NCBI GenBank assembly: GCA_910584305.1
Contig: CAJTZW010000015.1
Span: forward strand, 1-32,791
DNA from: an uncultured Bacilli bacterium
Lineage (GTDB): Bacteria; Bacillota_I; Bacilli_A; RF39; UBA660
DNA: 32,791 nucleotides
Direction: 5' to 3'
Below the pieces are notes generated by a model, which was not told where the DNA came from, searched no databases, and worked only from the letters and a program-made list of their open reading frames with translations. A program made the position numbers and the translations under genes. Shown one piece after another: positions 17,080 through 21,263 of this stretch; the stretch's first letter is position 1, and each line of letters opens with the position of its first letter.

Positions 17080-18005
17080 TTTATTTAGGTTCAGAAAGAG
17101 TTATTACAAATAGCTTTGCTAATCATGGTACAGCAGAGGATTATGCAGGGGTCCATGGTTCTGATATAGTCATGTATGGCAAAGGAAGAGTCGTGAAGGT
17201 TATTCGTTCTTTTGTTTCTCATGAAGATAGTATTAATTATAATACATATCTACAAAATTATCAGAGTTGGAAGGATGGCAATTATTACAATTGTATTTCG
17301 ATTACTGGTAAAAATGTTCGTATGCGTTATGATGAACTTGGAGGAAATCAGGTATTTATTGAAACATATAATGGACAAAATAAATTATTGTTCTGTTTTG
17401 CTCATTTAGATTCAGTTCTTGTAAATGTTGGAGATATTATAGATTCCTCTACAATTCTTGGAAAACAGGGAAATACAGGACTTGTTTTATCTAGTAAAGA
17501 TGAAGGTGATGTAACGTATGGGAGTCATGTTCATTTAGAAATTACGGATAGGAATGGGGTTTATATTGACCCTAGAAAATATGCGATGGGGGAGATTGTT
17601 ACACAATATATAGACCAAAGTAATGATTTGGATGAAACAAAAGAACAGTTTCGAGTTATGGTAGATAAAATTAATATTAGAGAATCAGCTACGATAGAAT
17701 CTCAGGATATTGGAGATGTATATTTAGGAGAACTTTATACTATTTTGGATTCTACAGATGACGGTGTTTATAAATGGTATCATATTATCACCGCTTTAGG
17801 AGTAGATGGATATGTTGCAAGTAAAAATGGAGCAAATTGGGTAGAGATATATCAGATTTCTTTAGAGAAAGAGCAGGAAAATCTATTGGATGTAGATCCT
17901 ATATCAGAACCTACATATAAGTTATTGTTTACTTGTAAAAAAGATGGGTTATATTATGTAAGACTTTATCAGGGAGAAGAACTTTATATCAAAGAACTGG
18001 AATAG
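17076..18005 (+). CDS. M23-type peptidoglycan endopeptidase with SH3 domain, no signal peptide (endolysin-like)
   Basis: This 309-aa protein has an N-terminal LytM/M23 metallopeptidase domain (about 1-175). The C-terminal zinc motif is present as 'GSHVHLEI' (H151, H153), with 'FAHLDS' (H110) as the usual upstream His. The first ligand region reads 'GVHGSDIV' (H27, D30), with His three rather than four residues before Asp, so its geometry is slightly atypical. An SH3-type wall-binding domain follows (about 192-262, 'DKINIRESATIESQDIGDVY'), then a short C-terminal domain. There is no signal peptide or membrane segment, so export would need the overlapping holin-like partner, as for phage endolysins. 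No other phage genes are near. Confidence 0.75.
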   Translation: MIYLGSERVITNSFANHGTAEDYAGVHGSDIVMYGKGRVVKVIRSFVSHEDSINYNTYLQNYQSWKDGNYYNCISITGKNVRMRYDELGGNQVFIETYNGQNKLLFCFAHLDSVLVNVGDIIDSSTILGKQGNTGLVLSSKDEGDVTYGSHVHLEITDRNGVYIDPRKYAMGEIVTQYIDQSNDLDETKEQFRVMVDKINIRESATIESQDIGDVYLGELYTILDSTDDGVYKWYHIITALGVDGYVASKNGANWVEIYQISLEKEQENLLDVDPISEPTYKLLFTCKKDGLYYVRLYQGEELYIKELE

Positions 18006-18014
18006 TTCTTTTTC
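17992..18014 (+). terminator. Terminator overlapping the stop of the M23 gene
   Basis: AAGAACT (17992-17998) and AGTTCTT (18004-18010) form a perfect 7-bp stem with a 5-nt loop, followed by T-rich sequence. The stop codon lies within the hairpin. Confidence 0.75.
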
Positions 18015-18035
18015 TTTAATATTGCAAGAAAAGTA

Positions 18036-18064
18036 TTGATTTCATATATGAAATATGTTATCCT
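18036..18064 (+). promoter_or_regulatory. HU gene promoter with a palindrome in its spacer
   Basis: TTGATT (18036-18041), a 17-nt spacer and TATCCT (18059-18064). A 16-bp perfect palindrome, ATTTCATATATGAAAT (18039-18054), fills the spacer and could be an operator. Confidence 0.5.
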
Positions 18065-18110
18065 TTAAATGTAAGCAACATAGCTTAACATTATAGGGAG
18101 GTAAATTTAA

Positions 18111-18383
18111 ATGTCAAGAAGCGAATTAGTAAATTTTATGGCAGAAGATGCTGGATTAACTAAAGCAGATGCTGCTAGAGCATTAGAAGCTTTGGAGAAA
18201 GGTGTTAAAGCAGGATTAAAAGAATCAGGAAAAGTAACTATCACTGGATTTTGTACATTTGCTACAAAACAAAAAGAAGCTACTACTGGACGTAATCCAA
18301 AAACTGGAGAAACTGTTCAAATCGCTGCTAGAACTGCTGTTACAATTAAAGCTGGTTCTAAATTAAAAGAAGCATTAAACTAA
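18111..18383 (+). CDS. hup: HU-family DNA-binding protein
   Basis: This 90-aa nucleoid protein bends and compacts DNA as a dimer. The family features are present: an N-terminal helical dimerisation part ('MSRSELVNFMAEDAGLTKAD') and the DNA-binding beta arm with 'TGRNPKTGETVQIAARTAV' (about 59-77), in which the conserved Pro intercalates. The length is standard. It has a very strong GGGAGGTAA site and its own promoter and terminator, so it is monocistronic and probably highly expressed. Its codon use is cleaner than that of its neighbours, as expected for an abundant protein. Confidence 0.95.
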   Translation: MSRSELVNFMAEDAGLTKADAARALEALEKGVKAGLKESGKVTITGFCTFATKQKEATTGRNPKTGETVQIAARTAVTIKAGSKLKEALN

Positions 18384-18385
18384 TT

Positions 18386-18409
18386 AAAAAGGCATGTAGC
18401 CTTTTTTCT
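18386..18409 (+). terminator. HU gene terminator
   Basis: AAAAAGGC (18386-18393) pairs with GCCTTTTT (18399-18406) around a 5-nt loop, followed by a T-run. Confidence 0.85.
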
Positions 18410-18422
18410 GTATGGTGAGATT

Positions 18423-19340
18423 ATGTATGAAAGTGCGTTAAATATATTAGAGATATTAAATGATAAGGGATTTGAGGCTTATATTGTAGGTGGGTATCCA
18501 AGGGATAGGTATTTAGGGATAGAAAGTACTGATATTGATATATGTACCAGTGCTTCCCCAGAACAAACTTCAAAATTGTTTGATATGGTTGATATGTCTT
18601 ATGCTTCCTATGGATCAGTACGACTTACGTACCAAAATTTTTTATATGAAGTTACAACATTTCGACGTGATAAATCTTTGATGGATGGAAATCGTTCTTA
18701 TATGGTTGAATATGTAGATACGTTGGAAGAAGATTTAAAACGAAGAGACTTTATTATAAATACTTTATGTATCAATCAATTTGGAGAATATGTCGATTGT
18801 ATGCAAGCTAGAGAAGATATGGATAAAAAAATAATTCGCTCTGTTAAGAACCCAATGATTTCTTTCTCTGAAGATCCCCTTCGTATGCTTCGTGCAGTTC
18901 GATTTGCAACTTGTCTTTCTTTTGATTTATCGGATGATATAGTATCTGCGATTATGGAGAAAGTTTCTCTCCTTACTAATTTGTCTTTTTTTCGTCGTAA
19001 ACAGGAATTAAATTTTATTTTTAGTAATGTAAATTTGATGAAAGGAATTACTTATATTATAAAATTTCATATGAACCAATTCCTTGGCATTGATGTAACC
19101 GATGTTACTTATTGCGCAAATCCTCTTGGAATATGGGCACAATGTACTTATGATGATAGGTATCCATTTACAAAGCAAGAGAAGAAAACAATTGAAAGTA
19201 TTCGTACAGTACTCTCTTTAACACCTTCTTCTGATGTGATGCATCAGTATGGTGAGTTTGTTTGTAATATTGTAGATGAAATTCGTGGGAAGAAAGAGTA
19301 CTATGAATTGCAAAGAGATTATTCTGATTTGAAGGGCTAG
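18423..19340 (+). CDS. cca: CCA tRNA nucleotidyltransferase / poly(A) polymerase family, short form
   Basis: It adds or repairs the 3' CCA of tRNA. This is a class II nucleotidyltransferase: 'YIVGGYPRDRYLG' (20-32) and the catalytic 'STDIDICT' (D37, D39), then 'LKRRDFIINTLCIN' (105-118) and 'EDPLRMLRAVRFA', the head and neck motifs of bacterial CCA enzymes. At 305 aa it is clearly shorter than the usual 390-450 aa. The body/tail region after about 200 is reduced and no HD domain is present. A CC-adding enzyme or poly(A) polymerase cannot be excluded from sequence alone. It begins 15 nt after the HU terminator with a GGTGAG site. Confidence 0.85.
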   Translation: MYESALNILEILNDKGFEAYIVGGYPRDRYLGIESTDIDICTSASPEQTSKLFDMVDMSYASYGSVRLTYQNFLYEVTTFRRDKSLMDGNRSYMVEYVDTLEEDLKRRDFIINTLCINQFGEYVDCMQAREDMDKKIIRSVKNPMISFSEDPLRMLRAVRFATCLSFDLSDDIVSAIMEKVSLLTNLSFFRRKQELNFIFSNVNLMKGITYIIKFHMNQFLGIDVTDVTYCANPLGIWAQCTYDDRYPFTKQEKKTIESIRTVLSLTPSSDVMHQYGEFVCNIVDEIRGKKEYYELQRDYSDLKG

Positions 19341-19406
19341 AATGAAATTTATATAAAATTTTCATACAATTATATAAAAAAATCAAAATTTTTCTGATAT
19401 GAATTT

Positions 19407-19435
19407 TTGACAAAGTATTAAAAATATGTTATTAT
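19407..19435 (+). promoter_or_regulatory. Consensus promoter of the candidate antitoxin RNA
   Basis: A perfect TTGACA (19407-19412), a 17-nt spacer and TATTAT (19430-19435). No ORF with a ribosome binding site follows on this strand, so it probably drives a small RNA. Confidence 0.75.
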
Positions 19436-19462
19436 GAATATGTCAAGGAAACTTGCATAAAA

Positions 19463-19496
19463 TAAAAAGGAATACCTAGTTTTGTCGAGTTAGGTA
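19463..19496 (-). terminator. Possible terminator of the toxin-like mRNA
   Basis: On the minus strand TACCTA (19496-19491) pairs with TAGGTA (19478-19473) and is followed by TTCC and a T-rich run ending near 19462. The stem is only 6 bp, so the toxin mRNA 3' end is a weak prediction. Confidence 0.45.
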
Positions 19497-19517
19497 CTAT
19501 CCCAAAATAATTTTTTC

Positions 19518-19550
19518 TAGTACCGACTTTAAACAGTTGGTACTATTTTT
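19518..19550 (+). terminator. Strong terminator of the antisense RNA
   Basis: The arms 19518-19528 and 19535-19545 form 11 bp (one G-T) around the 6-nt loop TTAAAC, followed by TTTTT. The loop contains the stop codon of the opposite-strand ORF. Confidence 0.85.
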
Positions 19551-19621
19551 ATTAAAATGATTAAAATCACAATAATAAGGAGTATTATGATAGTGCAAAG
19601 ATATCTCTCTGTTTTTCTCAT
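19529..19621 (-). CDS. 30-aa hydrophobic toxin-like peptide (candidate type I toxin)
   Basis: This small ORF has ATG at 19621-19619 and TAA at 19531-19529. The peptide begins with a charged MRKTERY, continues with a membrane-spanning stretch rich in Ile, Leu and Val (residues 8-27, 'LCTIIILLIIVILIILIKIV') and ends PTV. A near-perfect Shine-Dalgarno AAGGAGG (19635-19629) lies 7 nt before the ATG, much better than chance for so short an ORF. The size, single membrane helix and charged end match type I toxins such as the Fst, TxpA/BsrG and Ldr groups, but I recognise no sequence similarity to any of them. It lies convergent to and overlapping a predicted small RNA. Membrane toxicity is inferred. 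Confidence 0.65.
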   Translation of the reverse strand: MRKTERYLCTIIILLIIVILIILIKIVPTV

Positions 19622-19628
19622 AATTTCA

Positions 19629-19656
19629 CCTCCTTCCACTTCTAAAAGTAAAGGAG
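19629..19656 (-). promoter_or_regulatory. Hairpin sequestering the toxin Shine-Dalgarno
   Basis: In the minus-strand leader CTCCTT (19656-19651) pairs with AAGGAG (19635-19630), the core of the ribosome binding site. An inner ACTT/AAGT stem (19649-19646 with 19641-19638) closes a 4-nt loop. The ribosome binding site would be hidden in the full-length transcript, a known feature of type I toxin mRNAs. Confidence 0.65.
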
Positions 19657-19691
19657 AATAGTACCTAAACTAACTAAATATTCCTGTAAAT

Positions 19692-19720
19692 ATTATACTA
19701 TTGATGAAAGATAAAAACAA
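19692..19720 (-). promoter_or_regulatory. Promoter of the toxin-like gene
   Basis: On the minus strand TTGTTT (19720-19715), a 17-nt spacer and a perfect TATAAT (19697-19692). The predicted start near 19685 gives a leader of about 64 nt and an mRNA of about 220 nt. Confidence 0.6.
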
Positions 19721-19741
19721 GTGAACATTATAATTTTTATA

Positions 19742-19965
19742 AGCTTAAAGTTATTTATATAATTTACAAATTAATACTTTGAAAGTTTGAGAATTTTTAC
19801 TACTAATTTACTACTTTTGAAAGCAAAAGTATAAGAAATTATAAAAGTATATGCGAATATCTCCCAAAAACAAAAATGTTTTAAATCATTGAAAATAAAG
19901 GTTATAGCGATATTTAAGAACTTATGGAGGATTATCAAAATATCCTTTATTTTTTATATAAAAAT
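19742..19965. other. AT-rich non-coding stretch upstream of dnaD
   Basis: No ORF with a ribosome binding site was found on either strand. It holds small hairpins: ACTTTTG (19813-19819) with CAAAAGT (19824-19830), and AGGAT/ATCCT around 19928-19946 followed by T-rich sequence, which could be a weak terminator. Confidence 0.4.
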
Positions 19966-19984
19966 CATGTATAATATATACATG
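19966..19984 (+). promoter_or_regulatory. Inverted repeat over the dnaD -10 box
   Basis: CATGTATA (19966-19973) and TATACATG (19977-19984) form a perfect 8-bp inverted repeat with a 3-nt gap. A TATAAT (19970-19975) lies inside it, and the Shine-Dalgarno GAGGTG (19984-19989) directly abuts it. It could be an operator. Confidence 0.5.
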
Positions 19985-19995
19985 AGGTGAGACAT

Positions 19996-20643
19996 ATGAT
20001 GGATAAGGTTATACAGATAATGAAATCGCCATTAGTGATACCAAAGGTATTACTTATGAACTATTCTAAACTAAATATTGATGAGAAGTCTTTGATTGTA
20101 CTTATTTACTTGATGAATAGCAAGACACTTGCTTTTAATCCAAAACAGATTAGTGATGATTTGCATCTATCAGTGGGTGAGGTTCTTCAAATTATTGATC
20201 AACTTTCTAGCAATGATATCATTCGTATTGAACTCAAAAAGATTCATGATGTTCGTGAGGAATTTATCGATTTAGAACAGTTGTATACTAAATTAGCATA
20301 TTTGATTGTAAATGAAGAGGAGGCCTTAGAACCTACCAAGAGTTCTAACATTTATGATACTTTTGAACAGGAATTTGGACGTACGCTCTCTCCTATTGAG
20401 TATGAATTAATTAATGGATGGCTTGAGGCGGAATTTACAGAGGATGTAATTGTTTTAGCCTTAAAAGAGGCTGTGTTTAATGGTGTGTCTAATTTAAGAT
20501 ATATTGATAAGATTTTATATGAATGGAAAAAGAAAGGTTTAAATAGCAAAGAGGCGATTGAGAATCATCGTTTAAAGCAACAACAAAATAGAGTTGAGAA
20601 GAAAGAGCTATTTGATTATGATTGGTTAAATGAAACTGAATGA
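19996..20643 (+). CDS. dnaD: DnaD-domain replication initiation protein
   Basis: This 215-aa primosomal protein acts in loading the replicative helicase at the origin and restart sites in Bacillota. Residues about 15-85 form the winged-helix DDBH1 part ('LNIDEKSLIVLIYLMNSK', 'QISDDLHLSVGEVLQIIDQL'). Residues about 105-180 form the DDBH2/DnaD domain ('YDTFEQEFGRTLSPIEYELI', 'ALKEAVFNGVSNLRYIDKIL', 'EWKKKGL'). I chose the ATG at 19996, 6 nt after GAGGTG; 19999 is also possible. It overlaps nth by 14 nt, the conserved Bacillus dnaD-nth order. Confidence 0.92.
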   Translation: MMDKVIQIMKSPLVIPKVLLMNYSKLNIDEKSLIVLIYLMNSKTLAFNPKQISDDLHLSVGEVLQIIDQLSSNDIIRIELKKIHDVREEFIDLEQLYTKLAYLIVNEEEALEPTKSSNIYDTFEQEFGRTLSPIEYELINGWLEAEFTEDVIVLALKEAVFNGVSNLRYIDKILYEWKKKGLNSKEAIENHRLKQQQNRVEKKELFDYDWLNETE

Positions 20644-21250
20644 GTTATATGAAATATTAGATACAATCATTCCAAATCCAAAGTGTGAGCTTGAATATCA
20701 TACGGACTACCAACTATTAATGGCGGTTATGTTGAGTGCACAAACTACCGATAAACGGGTGAATTCTGTTACTAGGATTTTATTTTCTAAATATCCTACT
20801 TTGGAATCACTTGCTGGGGCAGATTTGAATGATGTAATGAATATTATTCGACCTATTGGAACGTTTCATAAAAAAGCACAGAATGTAAAGGCGATTGCTT
20901 CACATCTATTAGATGAGCAAAATGGTATAGTACCGAATGATAGAGCTTATTTAGAATCTCTTCCTGGAGTGGGTAGAAAGACCACCAATGTGGTTTTGAG
21001 TATATTGTATGATGTACCTTGTATTGCAGTGGATACGCATGTAGCACGTGTGAGTGTTCGGCTAGGACTTGCTAAAAAAGGTGATGATGTTCTTACCATT
21101 GAGAAGAAATTAACTCGTAAATTAGAGAAGAGTAGGTTGAATCGTTTGCATCATCAGTTTGTCTTATTTGGTAGATATTATTGCATTGCTAGAAATCCGA
21201 AGTGCAATGATTGCCCTTTAAAATATATGTGTAAAGAAAAACATGATTAG
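20630..21250 (+). CDS. nth: Endonuclease III (DNA glycosylase/AP lyase)
   Basis: This base-excision repair enzyme removes oxidised pyrimidines and nicks the abasic site. It has the helix-hairpin-helix 'LESLPGVGRKTTNVVLS' (108-124) with catalytic Lys117, the catalytic Asp135 in 'AVDTHVARV', and a C-terminal 4Fe-4S motif C185-x6-C192-x2-C195-x5-C201. The length of 206 aa is standard. It starts inside the end of dnaD with no strong ribosome binding site, so translation is probably coupled. Confidence 0.95.
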   Translation: MKLNELYEILDTIIPNPKCELEYHTDYQLLMAVMLSAQTTDKRVNSVTRILFSKYPTLESLAGADLNDVMNIIRPIGTFHKKAQNVKAIASHLLDEQNGIVPNDRAYLESLPGVGRKTTNVVLSILYDVPCIAVDTHVARVSVRLGLAKKGDDVLTIEKKLTRKLEKSRLNRLHHQFVLFGRYYCIARNPKCNDCPLKYMCKEKHD

Positions 21251-21263
21251 ATATCATGTTTTT
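21239..21263. terminator. Terminator between convergent nth and PBP1 genes
   Basis: AAACATGAT (21239-21247) and ATCATGTTT (21253-21261) form a perfect 9-bp stem with a 5-nt loop and T-rich sequence on both sides. It covers the nth stop and touches the PBP stop. Confidence 0.7.

Larger units (their letters stand above)
19442..19551 (+). ncRNA. Candidate antisense antitoxin RNA (about 110 nt)
   Basis: The RNA is predicted from the consensus promoter at 19407-19435 to the strong terminator ending near 19550. It can fold into three stem-loops. The first is a 5' hairpin CAAG-GAAA-CTTG with a GNRA-type tetraloop (19444-19455). The second is a middle hairpin, TACCTA (19473-19478) with TAGGTA (19491-19496). 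The third is the 11-bp terminator hairpin (19518-19545). It runs opposite to the 30-aa toxin-like ORF. Its 3' part is complementary to the last seven codons and stop of that ORF and to the 3' untranslated part of its mRNA. It contains no plausible reading frame. The antitoxin role is inferred from architecture; ends are predictions. Confidence 0.6.
19488..19671. repeat. Inverted repeat linking the two ends of the toxin-like mRNA
   Basis: AGTTAGGTACTAT (19488-19500) is the reverse complement of ATAGTACCTAAACT (19658-19671) apart from one bulged base, with 157 nt between. In the minus-strand mRNA this lets the 5' leader pair with the 3' end over about 13 bp. Confidence 0.75.

Noticed and set aside
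19341..19380. Terminator directly after cca
   Set aside because: ATGAAATTT/AAAATTTTCAT can pair but is not followed by a T-run; too weak to call.
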